DNA of 64,000 nt from Entrophospora sp. SA101 (lineage: Eukaryota > Glomeromycota > Glomeromycetes > Entrophosporales > Entrophosporaceae). A model generated the notes under the pieces. The model made no database searches. It saw nothing but the letters and a program-made list of their open reading frames with translations, and was not told the DNA's origin. The position numbers and the translations under genes were made by a program. This document shows, piece by piece, positions 1 to 11,913 of this stretch. The stretch lies in NCBI GenBank assembly GCA_958430865.1, contig CAUDNR010004378.1, positions 31,776-95,775 on the forward strand, written 5' to 3'. Position 1 is the first letter of the stretch. Every line of letters begins with the position of its first letter.

Positions 1-155
1 GAATGTATTTTTTGAATATTTTGTAAGTGCATTCTCTACATATTTCTCATGTTCATCTGCAACTTGCTTCTTTTTACAGTCTACTGCTCTTGATGTTGTA
101 GTTACTCCAAGACTTGTATCTACCAAGTCTAGATAGAATGCAAGGTCGAACTTAA
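1..155 (-). CDS. Partial ORF of an unrecognised repeated-type protein, cut by window edge
   Basis: Read on the minus strand, this stretch is open and coding-like from about 155 down to 1. It gives a peptide with the segments FYLDLVDTSLGVTTTSRAVD and KKKQVADEHEKYVENALTKY. The Lys/Glu-rich helical end and codon use look like real protein. It resembles in style proteins of large repeated families in Rhizophagus, but I cannot name a domain. The rest lies outside the window and no start or stop is visible. It could be a relic of a mobile element. Confidence 0.4.
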
Positions 156-838
156 AAGAGTTAATTTTTGTATTATTTAAAAATAAGATAACACATGAAC
201 ACCACCACCATTAATCTCTTCATATGGTCTATGTATTATGTTCAAATGGCCAAGCTGCTAAATAGAGTTGGTCAAAACCCCTTCAAGCTTGGTTCTATTT
301 CTTGGAGCAATCTTCATATTTCATCAAAATCGGAAATAGGACCTTGATGGCTCTAGTGAAATCAATCTTTTCTCTTACCTCTTCCTCTTCCTCTTCCTCT
401 TCCTCTTCCGCATCTGTGGTTTTTACTCTCCTAGGTTCTCTTTTTAAAGATTTTCTATAAAATTCATATAACAAATGTTACATAAAACAACATGTTATTT
501 TCACTAAGTTGTTGTTCTCAGCTTCTTTCCATTTATTGCCTTTCATTGATGAAATTTAGCTGATTCAGTAGTTTTATATTCTGTGTAATGTTCAATTTCA
601 GGCAATTTTTCTTCAAGTAAATTGTATTATGAAAGTTGTGGGATTCAAAGGGATTCAAAATATATGATAACAACAAAGTGTAAAGCTTCAAGTTTGTGTA
701 ATTATTTACACATGATTTGTTGCAAGAATGGGCTACATGATACCCTTGTAAAAGTATTTTAAACTGCATAAAAAAAATTGAAATCAATTGTGAAAATCCA
801 TTCCTTATATAGGATGGTCTCTCCTGTTGTATTTGATT

Positions 839-1040
839 CAAATCATGGATTCAAATCAGTTATTATTATAGATTCGAACCAGTCAGTTTGAATCAAATCA
901 AATCAGTTCAAACCAAATTATACATTCGAATCAGTTTGAATTGTATCAAATTATATATTCGAATCTGTTCGAATCAAATCAAATCAATTCGAATTCAGAT
1001 CCATTCGATTCAAATTGGTTTGAATTTCATTGATTCATTC
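839..1040. repeat. Degenerate GAATCAAATC tandem repeat
   Basis: About 200 bp of imperfect repeats of GAATCAAATC and TTCGAATCAGTTTGAA words, palindromic at the short scale because GAATC and GATTC alternate. It looks like a decayed minisatellite. The ORF across it translates to repeated IRI/NQIKS words and is not a gene. Confidence 0.6.
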
Positions 1041-1108
1041 AGAGCCTTAAGAAAAACATTAGTATGTATAAATATTCATCCAGAATAATGATGGTGGTGG
1101 CCGAAACT

Positions 1109-1265
1109 AACCCATAGTTTAGGCATTTAGGCAATTTTGGTTTAGGCCTAATTTCTCCTTGAAAACTTCCTGGTAAAATTGGTAAAACTCAAAAATTGCC
1201 TAAATTATGGGCAAAATCCTAAACTGTATGCACTATTACTATGGGCAAATTCCTAAACTATGGAT
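1109..1265. mobile_element. Short inverted-repeat element (MITE-like), 157 bp
   Basis: The ends are imperfect inverted repeats: CCATAGTTTAGGCATTT near 1112 and its complement ending in CCTAAACTATGG at about 1252-1263. The interior repeats the words TTTAGGCAATTTT and ATGGGCAAA in both orientations. The hexamer GAAACT flanks it on both sides (1103-1108 and 1266-1271), which could be a target-site duplication. Superfamily unknown. Confidence 0.45.
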
Positions 1266-2546
1266 GAAACTCCTACTGTGAGATCAAAATTCCGCATCTC
1301 ACACAAATCTCTTGGATTTAGTTATAATATTATTTATCCCTTCCTATGGCAGTATCCAGTTGTGTAATTCTTTGATTACTTTCTTTTCTGTATAGCGCTC
1401 AAGCTATTTAACTCTTTGCAGGGCAAGTTTTCTTACTTCCCGTCCGGTAATGTTTTCTCAGCAGTTGCTATGTTTTCTGCCTGAGCCAGAACGTGTCAAT
1501 TATTATCCCTTCTGATAATAATCCCAGTATCTTCCTTGATACCGTTGTGTTATGTTTTAATGGTTCAGTGTTTCTTTACTGACCACACCTAGCTAGGGTT
1601 TTCACTTATTTAGGCGTTGGCCTAATCTAAAATAAAAATAAAGAAAATAAGATTAAAGAAATATATACAACTATACTTATCAAAAGTGTCCCCTGGTAAG
1701 ATAGTAATTAATTATTAATTACGAAAATGTAATTTTCGAAGATAACAAGGACAAGGTCAAGGTCAAGGTCAAGGTTTATTTATAATAATATTTGAGTTTA
1801 CTAATAAAAACTAATAAAAACTAATAAACTAATAATTACATGAAAGAGAAATTTACAATGTATTTATACATTTTAGAGGTCTATCATCTAGTTCTCTGAT
1901 TTCTTTAAAATCCTAAATTATACTAATTAATGTATTCTTTAATCATTGTTTAAACCTTCCATGTAGAATTATTTTCAAGTAATTTCTAGTCAACATGAGT
2001 CATGTAAAATTCTTTCGTTTAAATGTTATTCTGAGACTTTGTAATTCGTTACATTTAGAATGTTGGAATATTTATATTTCCAATATTTCCGTGAGTCAAT
2101 TATTTTATTGGTGTTTGAATAAATTGAACTGTTTTGATCACTTGATCAGTTTTTCCGATTTTATTTGCGTGTAACTTTTTGTAAATCATTTCCGATTTAT
2201 ACGTTTCCCATGATTTATAATTTACTATTTTACACTACATATGTATGATGCAAGAAGAATAATTATCATGGGAGAAATTTTACTTAATTAAACTACTACT
2301 ACTTATTTTTTTTCCATATATTTTAAACTATTCTTTTAATATTAATTACATTTATAAAATCAAATTGTCTTTACATATGAGTTGTGTTAAATTGATGTTT
2401 TTTCAAAATTTTTGATCTTTGAAGTTAACTATGCATAATAGTAATACACAATAATATTAATAATGTGCTTGAGCCATATTTAGTGTCTGAGTTTGAAGCA
2501 ACATAGGTTGATCAATATTGGTACTTAGAATGACTTTTACACAGGT

Positions 2547-3612
2547 TTTGTACATCTTATTACTTTTAAATCTTCAAAGAATGCTGAAATTCTTTTATTG
2601 TTGAGTCACAATAAATCAATCATTAAAGCTTGGTGATGATGAAGTTATTCTTTAAATAATGCGATTTTGTTTTCCAACTTACATCATTTATCAATTAATC
2701 CTGTTAGAAAAAAAAAGCTTATAAAGCAATCAAATAATAATAAAAAATGTACAAAAAATTGTTTGTTACACATCATTCAGTTCTCCACAAAAAAAAAACA
2801 AGGTTAAGTTCTAAAGTTCTAAATGAAATTTTATTTTTAAAAAAGGAAATTTGTTTATGATAATTAAATAATATATAAAATATATAAACTGTTACAACAC
2901 CCAAAACTATTATCATAGGAAAATAAAATGATTTAAATGAAACCAGTTTAACAAATAAAAATTTTTTTTTACTGGTTGACTGAAACTTTTACAATTAAAT
3001 CTCTGTAATTGGCCTGAACTATAAGATAGACAAAATATATCATGTTGATATCTAAATAAATAAAGTGATTGATCATGTCATTAAAACAAAAATAATGTTT
3101 ACTCATAATAATAAAAACTGATGTAAAATTCCAATAATCAAATGAGTGGAATTTATTTGTAGGTCTAAATTTCTAAATCCATTTGGTTAGTATCTATAAA
3201 TATGATAATTCATAACATAATAAAATAATGTGGTTACCATTATTATTACTATAATATATGTAATAATTGTGTTGATGTTAAATTTTAAAATCAATAATCA
3301 AATAATTACCATTAATATTATCTAAATCAATTTTATGTTCTGTAAATGTGATAATTTATAACACAATAGAAATAATATTAATGCTGGTATTAAATGAATT
3401 TTAAAATTAAATAATTGATGATAATTACCAATATTGTTGCTGATAATTGTAACTTTATTGGAGTTTACAGGTTGTGGAAGATTTGTAAAATTGAATAATC
3501 TACTTGCATAAATAGCATTTGGATGAACAGTTGCAGTAATTGTTGGAAGGTTAAAGGGCTTTTTATCTGCTTCTTTAAATATTTTTCTTATTTCTTTTAA
3601 TTTATTTTTTTT
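2547..3612. repeat. Diverged outer flank of the inverted duplication (pairs with 41750-43085)
   Basis: The reverse complement of this stretch aligns with 41750-43085, but with many substitutions, small indels and a roughly 280-bp extra block in the partner (about 42703-42985). The inner arms have no net indel. Homology stops at about 2547, where GTACATCTTATTACTTTTAA pairs with the complement near 43080. It contains the 3' end of kinase A. Confidence 0.8.
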
Positions 3613-4763
3613 AAAATAATACTTAGAATCATCATATGCAACTGCATCTTTCCAAAAAGTAATAATTTTTAAAATTTCATTTGCTGTTGGTCTTTTTTTA
3701 GGATCAGCATCTGTACATTTGTATGCTAACCTAATATAACATTCAGGAGTATTGTCTGAAAAACTAGGTCTTAAGCCATTACAGATCTTGATAGCAAGAT
3801 CTAGATCATGTGGTTGATTCTTGAATGGTTGTTGACATGTTGATAATTCTGACATTAAGATCCCAAAGCTATAGATGTCAGATTTTTGGGTGTAAGACTT
3901 CTTATTTAATACCTCTGGTGAAATATATGGCAGTACTCCAACTATACCATTTTTACTTGATATTTTTTGATTAGTTGGGCCTGATAACCCTAAATCTGTA
4001 ATCATTGCCTGGTGTAAATAACCAAAATATAAAATATTACCACTGTGAAGATCACCATGTGTAAGTTTTTCTTGATGAAATGTATTTAAACTTGAGACAA
4101 TATCATAAAGTCTTTTAATTTTATCATCCCATCTTGTGCCATTTGATTTTAAATATTTTTTAAAATCTCCTTTGTCTGCATATCTCATTATGAGAACATA
4201 TTCTCTTGTATTTGGATCTTGTGAAATGCCATAAATATTAACAACACCCTTGTAATAAGGCCCTATAAATTTAATATGATTTTGAAGCTTTATGAAATTT
4301 AATAAAAAATTAATATATTATTTAAAAGTCTTTAATTGTTAACTAATTACATCAAATTATTTACCTCTTTTAAAAATTCTTCAGAAACATTTTGTGAGCT
4401 TTTAAACTTTTTTAATGCTACATAACCATTTATACAATAGTATCTTTTATTCCTTTTAACATATCTAGGACCATCTGACCAGTAACACTTATACACAGTT
4501 GCAAAACCACCTTCACCTATTCCTTCATCAACTATGAGTTGGTCATAAGGAATCCATTCAAGATAATGATAGCTATCAAATCCTTTGGCTTCAAGTTGTG
4601 TATTTCTGATTATTTCATCCAATTTTTCATTACCACTGCTAGTCCAACTTTGAGCTAACAATTTGGGATCACATGATTGACACCACTGATAATTAGTATT
4701 ATATCTTGCACAAACAGAACAAAAATATGCGTGGTCACGTGATTTACAGAACGCCCGAGGTCG
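3165..4763 (-). pseudogene. TKL-type protein kinase A, copy 1, lacking a start codon
   Basis: A protein kinase-like gene read on the minus strand. A Cys-rich ribbon (CSVCARY...WCQSC, about 4700) is followed by a glycine loop GIGEGGFATVY, the VALKKF lysine, catalytic loop HGDLHSGNIL, DLG in place of DFG, the SPE motif, DIYSFG and KKRPTANE. This complete set suggests an active Ser/Thr or dual-specificity TKL kinase fold, although HRD is HGD (non-RD). Proposed exons: about 4763-4366 (its last codon GAG ends at about 4366), 4287-3429, 3339-3310 and 3193-3165, ending in a short tail with QMDLEI. The coding frame opens directly after an in-frame TGA, with no ATG and no AG acceptor upstream, so the 5' end seems lost. 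It lies downstream of CLU1 on the same strand. Without the missing start it is best called a 5'-truncated gene. Confidence 0.75.
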
Positions 4764-5125
4764 TCATTATTTGACTCATTTTAGTTTTTTTGGGCTATTT
4801 GTGGTATGCCAAAGACACAGTTGGATAAAGTTTATTCGTTTATTTGAAAGACTTGTTGCGTATTTCCATACCATCCTAAACTTTTTCAAAATATAAGGAT
4901 GTTTTCATTGCGCACCAACGGAATTTGTTTTTCGGTTTTTTCCCCGTTTCACAATAGACCGAATCTCATAAAACCACCATGCCAATATCCTATGATCATA
5001 TTTTTGAAATTGTTGTTCCGCTTTGAAATTTGAGAGTATGTATATTATCTTTTCGACTGTATGTATGATTTATTTTAACGTTGACTTGTCAATTTCCCTC
5101 ACACACAAAACGGATTGTTGAAAAA

Positions 5126-5151
5126 TTCCGAACACGATAATTTGTTCGGAA
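5126..5151. promoter_or_regulatory. Perfect 9-bp dyad, arm 1
   Basis: TTCCGAACA and TGTTCGGAA are separated by 8 bp. It lies between CLU1 and kinase A, about 370 bp from the first kinase A coding sequence. It could be a binding site for a dimeric regulator; this is suggested only by symmetry. Confidence 0.3.
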
Positions 5152-5168
5152 AAAGCAAGCAGACTTAC

Positions 5169-5229
5169 CGGTAGTATTCTGGCACATTCTCTTACTAAAA
5201 GCATTAAAGAAGCTCGCTCGGAAAGTTGT
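5169..5229 (-). other. Orphan exon-like island, copy in arm 1
   Basis: Sixty-one nucleotides between a polypyrimidine-TTTCAG acceptor and a GGTAAGTC donor, read on the minus strand. One frame is open and gives QLSERASLMLLVRECARILP, which looks like a conserved helical protein segment. No flanking exons were found. See the arm 2 copy at 40133-40193. Confidence 0.4.
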
Positions 5230-5574
5230 CTGAAAAAAAAACTAGATTTAGGTTATAGGAAGTATTTTTATTTTTATATTACATCCATCTAAATTTAAAT
5301 TTGCGTCTCATATCAATTCCTTGAATTCTTTTACCACTAAAAAACTAATTAGATACCTATCATTACTATAATTTGGGTGATTGAAATATCATAATGTTTT
5401 TATTTTTGAAGATTATAAAAATTTAAAAATTTTTTTAAGTTATTGGTTTTATTAATAAATAAAAAAATAATAACAGTATATTATTTAAAAATATGTGTAA
5501 TTAATTATTTTTACTCTTTAATTTTAAATAATTTTTTCTATTTATCTAATAATGTCGCCTTTATATGATTTTTG

Positions 5575-8500
5575 TTATTTATTACTTTTTGCAAACTTTT
5601 TCTTTTTTAAAGTACTGGTTGAGATGTTTGAATGATGACTTCCTGCCGTTCTTATTTGCATTGCAGAAGTGGCTGTTGAAGTGGTTGGTGTACTTATCGT
5701 TGAAGATGAAGAAGAAGAAGAAGATGCTGAAATCGTTGGTTTTGGTGCTATACCTTTTCGCTTATCTTGTTTCTGTAATAATGCCATTTTAGCCTATACA
5801 TACATGTACAGATTTTTAGTTGATTTTATGATTAGGAAAGAAAAATGGGAGAAATAATGTAAATTTAATGTAGCACAAACATTATGAACAGCATTTGACG
5901 TTAAATCTTTAAGCAGTTGTTCAGTTTCCTTAGTTCGAGGATGATCAGGTCCAAACTAATAAATTAAAAATTATTATTAAATGTTTACATAGAAACAAAA
6001 ACAAAAAAAAACATAATAAATATCTACCACAGTGTGAAAAATATTATATGCTGATTTTTCTGCAGTCAAAGCTGCTTTATAATCTTCAGAAAGTGCTAAA
6101 GCTTTCGCTAGGAGATGGTATCTACATCACAAATAGAATAAAATGATTAAATAAATGATTTGATGGAGTTTTTAAAAATCATTTTCTTTTTATCGACTTA
6201 CGATTCACCAGTTAAAACATTATTTTTTCCAAAGATAGTTTCATTTGTTTCTTTGGCTCTTTCGAAAAACCTTATACTACCACCAAAATCTTTTAAATTT
6301 TGTAACATAATTCCGACGTTATGCTATGTACACAAATTGCAAAATATCAAAATATATATTTAAATGATACGTATATATTTTTTATATATATTCTACAAAA
6401 AATTGTTTTTTTCTTACATCAGCGGTTGCGCCATCCGGGTGTGAAGGTCCATATATAATTTCCCAATAAAACATTGCATGCTTCATGTAACGAAGACCGA
6501 TTTCGGTATGACCAATAGCATTTTCAAAAAGACCTAAATGTAACTATTGAAATAACCTTATTTGAATAATGCACTTTCTTTTAGGAACCCATCCATTCAA
6601 AAACTATTATTATATCTGCATAACTTACATAAGCATGCACTGCTTCTACACTGTCAGTACCACAAGTTCGCTCCAATACAACAACGGCCTTCTTTTGAAA
6701 ATCTATCGCAATTTCTAAATCTTCATGATGATAAAAATACATCGCTAATGCAACGTAACACTTTGCCGTTGCTGGATGAAGAAAACCATAACTTTGTTCA
6801 TGTAATGCAAGTGATTGTAACATTAGATCCACGCCTAAATCTCGATGACCTAACATATAATTTTTATGATAATTAACATTCTACGTATCAAATAAAATCA
6901 AAATCTTAATAATTATAAATCAAAATAAAATACCTTGAGCAATACTTAATTTTCCAGCTTCAAAAGTCTCCTCGGCAAAAATACACTACAAAAAATGAAA
7001 AATAATAAATAAAAAATTCCAGCCGGATCAAATCAAGGCAATAATAATAAAGTAATAAGTAATAAGTGGACTGTTTACTTTAGGAGTTGCTTGTTTGACA
7101 ACAGGTATTATATTGAAGATATCATCTGGTAAGAATGTGGTTGCTCTTTTTTTTGATTTCTTTTTTACAAAATGATAACCTTGAGCTGCTATTTGAACTC
7201 CTACTCGTAAACATATTTCTCTCAGTAATGGAAGTTTGCGAATGTGTGTAGAAACAAAATCTTCAGGAAGTTTATATCGAAAACGTACTAACACCGTACT
7301 ATGAATTTGTTGAACGAGTGAAGAGGGTGTGAGATTTAAGTATGCATATGATTGAGTATTATCGGCTTTATTCTTGATATTTTTATTCTTTTTTTTTTTA
7401 CTGTTGTTTGCGTCATCATCATTCTCACCACTACCACCACAACTAAATAATACATCAGGAACTAATGGTTGTGGATTAGCATTATAGTCGGTCCCTAGCA
7501 GACAATTAAAAAAATGCGCAACACAATATGATGTGTATGTGATTGGTAGTTCTCGAAGAAGTTCACGAAGTATACGTTTTGATGCTCTGATAATCATCTC
7601 ATGAATAACCAAATGCTATAAAAAGATATGTGTGTGTGTGTGTGTGTGTGTGTTGTATGTGAATAAAAATTAAAATAATGCTATATTATAATTATTTCAC
7701 ATGTGTATATATGTAAATTTATAATATACCCTTATATGATCTAACTTTCGATCTGTAGATTCATAAAGAATTTTTGCAATCGTGCCTAAATATCGCATAT
7801 TAATACCACGACGATGCATGGCTGCTGTTAATGATGCTCCATCTGCTGGTGAAACAGCTAATGAAGTGAATTCAATAATCTATACAATCGATTATCTTTT
7901 TCATTAAAGAAGGTTTTTTTTTAGAACAATAGATTTGAAAATATGATTTTAAATTACCATCAATTGAATAACACTATCTCTAAGATATTTTGAAGCATTC
8001 CTGACATTTTCTTCGTCAGTTTCTTTCTTTGTCTTATAATTATCACCATCTGGTATTTTATAATCAGTAAAAGAATCTGGATTTAATGTAAAATTAAATT
8101 CTTCATCGGGAGTTACTTCTTGAGGTTTAGAATCTTCAGGTTTAGAATCTTCAGGCTTAGAATCTTCAGGTTTAGAATCTTCAGGTTTAGAATTTTCAGG
8201 TTTAGAATTTTCAGGTTTAGAATCTTCAGGTTTAGAATCTTCAGGTTTAGAATCTTCAGGTTTAGAATCTTTGGTTTCCTCCTATCAACAACAATAATGA
8301 TAACGATACTATTGTTTAATAACTTGATTTAAAAAAAAAAATAGCATTAACTTTTTAAAAAATTAATATACATTCTGTTTTCGATTAGCCTTTTCCTGAA
8401 GCCACAATCTAAATTTATAATCCCAAAAAGATTCAATCAATTCTGGTCTTAATAAAGTTAATTTGTGAGAATAAAGTGGAAGGTCACTTTCTTCTTTAGG

Positions 8501-10955
8501 TTCACATTCTTTCTCTAAAAATTCAATATCAACAGGATTAAGACGATACAAATCAAATAAATATCGTCTACCATCATCACCCATTAATCCCTACCATATA
8601 TATATATATATATACATATAATTTTCAAAAAAGTTGATGATATGATTTAATTACATTTTAACCAATATATATATATATATACACGCATATTAAATGTTTA
8701 AATATCTATAAACGTTATGAAAAAACCTTAGTTTCTAAAGAAGTATGAAGTTTTACGGAATTTCCTTTTGAATCGGAAACACTTCAAACAAAGCAAATAC
8801 ATATAAACTTTATAAATTAAAATCGTATAAAGTAGATTGACATCAAGGAAAATTTTTATGAGATAATTATACAAATTAACTAACCTGTGTTCAGCAAGAT
8901 GTAAAACTTTTGCTGCTTTACCAACAATCTCATGGAACTCAGGATCAGCACAAAGTTTAGGTTTATCTCTTCCATTATCAAAATATCCATAAACAACGGA
9001 AGAATCATCTTGACGTCTAAAAATTCCTATTATACACACATACACACACATACACACAATTAGTAATAATTTTTAATTACAAAAATAATGTGTAATGAAT
9101 AATATGAACCTGGAACTATGGTTTGGGCCACAACTCTGATGCCTTTATAATCAACCACAACACATCCCAAAGTATATAATCCTTCTATATCAGCTATATT
9201 AATTGTTTTTATTCCTTCTAAATCTTTCCCTGTTGCAACATGGGCTGCATCATCACCACCAAGCTTTGCAAAAGTTCCACGTGTATCGTATGCTTTACTA
9301 AAGAAAATATTGTTATAAACATACATGTGCTCTTCTGAAGGATCACGTGGATTGAATGGAATGACGTTTCCATTTACCACGGCAATTGCACCCCTGACAG
9401 CACTTTCTGTGAAATCTGATTGAATCTTATTAACAAGCCTTTCGCGCAGTACACGATCTCTTAATTCGACGCGTGGATATTCGCGCTGTGATTGAAATTC
9501 ATCATTCCAATCTCTAAGCGAATCAACCACATCATTACCAACATTCAAGTATACTTCAGAAATGTGACCCATATCAAACGTATGCTTTGGTTGTTTAACA
9601 GCCCATGGATAAGCAGGAAAGCAAGAATTAATAGGAATAGTTTCGAAAGGGTGATGCATAACGTTAAACTCTTGTAATTCTTTGAAATTTTTACGAAACG
9701 TAGGTGAAACCTCTTGTAGTAGGTTGACAAGTGAATGTGCATGATATACTTGAAGCTCAGATTTAGGATTTGGATCAAAACTTTTCATTGTAGATTTATT
9801 GATATAAAAACCATTTATCGATGCAGTGATATGTAAATTATCTCCCTCGATTATTGTAACAGAAAGAAACAAAAGATCACCTAAAAAAACAATATATATA
9901 TATATATATATATTTATTTAAAGATAATAATGATCTTGTAATAAATATTAAATAAATAAAATCTAAAAATGAGACTACAATATACCTTTTTTACGACGTT
10001 CAAATGGCACAGGATTCCAACCAGAAAGATGAATAGATTCTAAACATTTAATACTACATCTTGAAAATTTTTCAGGTACATATTTTGATAAAGAAGGAGC
10101 AGAAAAATCGTAATCAGAAAATGGAGTTTCTAATGGTTTAAGAACATTTGATTCGTCTTCTTTAGCTTTCCCGTTTTGTTGAGGCTGCTGAATAATTTGT
10201 TGATTATCTGATGATTTATTTAAACTATTGATTAATATATATATAAATACAAATATATACAAATACAAATACAAATATTTAGTTCGTTTACCATTGGATC
10301 CAGTGACAGCAGTGAAAAATGATAAGCCAGGATCAATTCCAACATAAGAAGAAGATTGTTTGAATGGTCCCGAAAGTAATTCTCTAACATGCATAATGTG
10401 AATGCGAGCTTCTCGTTCTGTATAAGGCTCTGTTAAAATAAATTTAATTTTTTTTAATTAGCTTCATAGATTATCATTTCAGATCAAAATGCAAGATAAA
10501 ATAAAATAAAGTAAACCTTCCACTAATTCCAGATCAGCATCTTGAGTAATCCCTTCATCTTGAAGCTCTTTGTAATCGTCAAGTTTTTTACCGTCCCAAT
10601 ATAGAGAAAAGCATGTATAATTAGAAGTTTCTGGTGAATCAATTAACCATTGTCTAACTTCCTGCACAAGTTCACTTGCAGTTGCCTAAATCATTTATTA
10701 ATTAATCGATCAATCAATTAATAAGAATTAAAATAATTGATTTATAATTATAAGTTTTAATAGAAATAATATTAATAGATTGTTGATTAATTGAAAATCA
10801 AATGCTTTGCACGGGCTTACAAAAACTTGAGACTTGTCAACAAGATTTGGTATTTTTATCTTCAATGTGAATGGATGCTCCTCAGTTTCAACAATTGTAC
10901 TCTCCATCACATTCTCTACGATATTTTCGTTATTACCATTAGACATATTTTCCAT
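5575..10955 (-). CDS. CLU1: CLU1/TIF31, clustered mitochondria protein, copy 1 (complete)
   Basis: An 18-exon gene encoding about 1256 residues (yeast CLU1 is 1277). CLU proteins are cytosolic, bind mRNAs for mitochondrial proteins, associate with eIF3 and are needed for normal mitochondrial distribution. Seen here: an N-terminal ubiquitin-like/CLU_N region (residues about 30-105, with [19 protein letters not shown]), the central CLU domain (about 290-540), an EDSKP pentapeptide linker (about 621-670), the conserved [11 protein letters not shown] motif (about 750), a TPR-like region (about 960-1160) and a Ser/Thr-rich, Lys-rich tail ending [10 protein letters not shown]. The ATG at 10955 opens an acidic leader before the ubiquitin-like region. 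Exon boundaries are the mirror (45362-x) of those listed for the arm 2 copy. All 17 introns have GT-AG ends and phases that join. Sequence identical to copy 2. Confidence 0.95.
8123..8272 (-). repeat. 15-bp coding minisatellite in CLU1 exon 9, arm 1
   Basis: Ten units of GAAGATTCTAAACCT (read on the minus strand) encode (E/K)(D/N)SKP repeats. The unit is a multiple of three, so length changes keep frame. The opposite strand is also open, giving a spurious RFRIF repeat ORF. Confidence 0.9.
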
Positions 10956-11091
10956 GTTCTGTATATATTTACAATGTTGGTATTTTTTTAAAAATCTTTT
11001 TTTTTTTTTGAAATCTTGATTATTTAAAATCGATTAACCAAAAAAAAATGATTTTGTGATACAATCAAAAATTTCCACTCGAAATGATAAA

Positions 11092-11805
11092 TAAAATTCC
11101 AAATTAAAGATTGCATTAGTGTTATAAGTTCCGTTGTTATCATAAATGTTGCTAGTGTCATTGATTGATTCATTAATATTAGCATTGGTAGGTTTTTCTT
11201 TGGGATTTGTGATTTGTTTGGTTACGGCCTCAAAGAAACCTTTAGTTTGGTTGATTATTATTTCCAGTAGAGGATGAAGATTTAGTATTATTGTTTTTAT
11301 TGTTGTCTGTAGTAGTATTTGATCGTTGTCAATGGTAACAGAAGAAGATCCAATTGTAGACGTGGCAGAATATATCTTGATGATCAGTTTATGCCTTTTA
11401 GCTTCAACGCGAGGAGATTTCTTGTTTCATCTTTATTTTCATTGATGACAATAAGGGAATTTGATTGTTGACAACAGGTTCATTTGTATGAGGTTCATCA
11501 GTTTCTATAATTGCAAGATCAATGAAATTAATGGTATAAGATGTGGATGCAGATTGTCATTTGAAAGAACGATTCTGTATAACGAATTTTGCCCGATAAA
11601 TATTACGAGCAAATGCGATATGTTTTGAATTTGAGATTTTCAAGATTTGTTGATAACTGTTTGTCATTATCCTTGATTTTTTCAATATTTTCGGATTAAT
11701 GAATGCAAACGTGTTTTGATTGATTCTTTGATAAAATTATTGCAGGTTAAGTTGAAACTGAAGAACTTCTTCCGGTTTGTTGACTTGATCGAAGTCAAGA
11801 GGCAT
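11092..11805 (-). pseudogene. Frameshifted gene relic, arm 1
   Basis: The minus strand starts with an ATG and the peptide MPLDFDQVNKPEEVLQFQLN, followed by a stop. Coding-like segments then continue in shifting frames, including HIAFARNIYRAKFVIQNRSF, an ETDEPHTNEPVVNN stretch, an SSSSTGNNN stretch and NPKEKPTNANINESINDTSN. Asn/Ser-rich segments and helical Lys/Glu words suggest a former protein gene of about 230 residues. No family recognised. An unrecognised intron could explain one break, but several are needed. Identical in all three copies. Confidence 0.5.
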
Positions 11806-11913
11806 TATTATCAATAATTTTTTTTTAGGAAATGAATTATGAAAGAAAGAAAAGAAAAACAATTCCTTGATATTTATATTAATTGAATTTTTTATTATCA
11901 TTATCATCATCAT

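Larger units (their letters stand above)
156..3164. other. Gene-poor AT-rich stretch with simple repeats
   Basis: I find no convincing gene here. It holds a CCTCTT microsatellite (about 378-408), a degenerate array of GAATCAAATC-like words (about 839-1040), a short inverted-repeat element (1109-1265), an AAGGTC hexamer run near 1750-1775 and an ACTAATAAAA run near 1800-1835. From about 2547 the sequence is the diverged outer flank of the large inverted duplication. Short ORFs on both strands here have repeat-like or low-complexity translations and are not supported. Confidence 0.55.
4764..5574. other. CLU1-kinase A intergenic region, arm 1
   Basis: About 800 bp with no gene. On the minus strand it holds a 61-nt exon-like island (5229-5169) flanked by splice consensus, a 9-bp-arm dyad TTCCGAACA...TGTTCGGAA (5126-5151), and a CACGTG box at about 4735. 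The copy in arm 2 (39788-40598) is identical. Confidence 0.5.

Noticed and set aside
1741..1835. Telomere-like hexamer runs (AAGGTC, ACTAATAAAA)
   Set aside because: They do not match TTAGGG-type repeats and are only a few units long.
8120..8332. RFRIF-repeat ORF opposite CLU1
   Set aside because: It is the antisense shadow of the 15-bp EDSKP minisatellite in CLU1 exon 9; same in the other arm.
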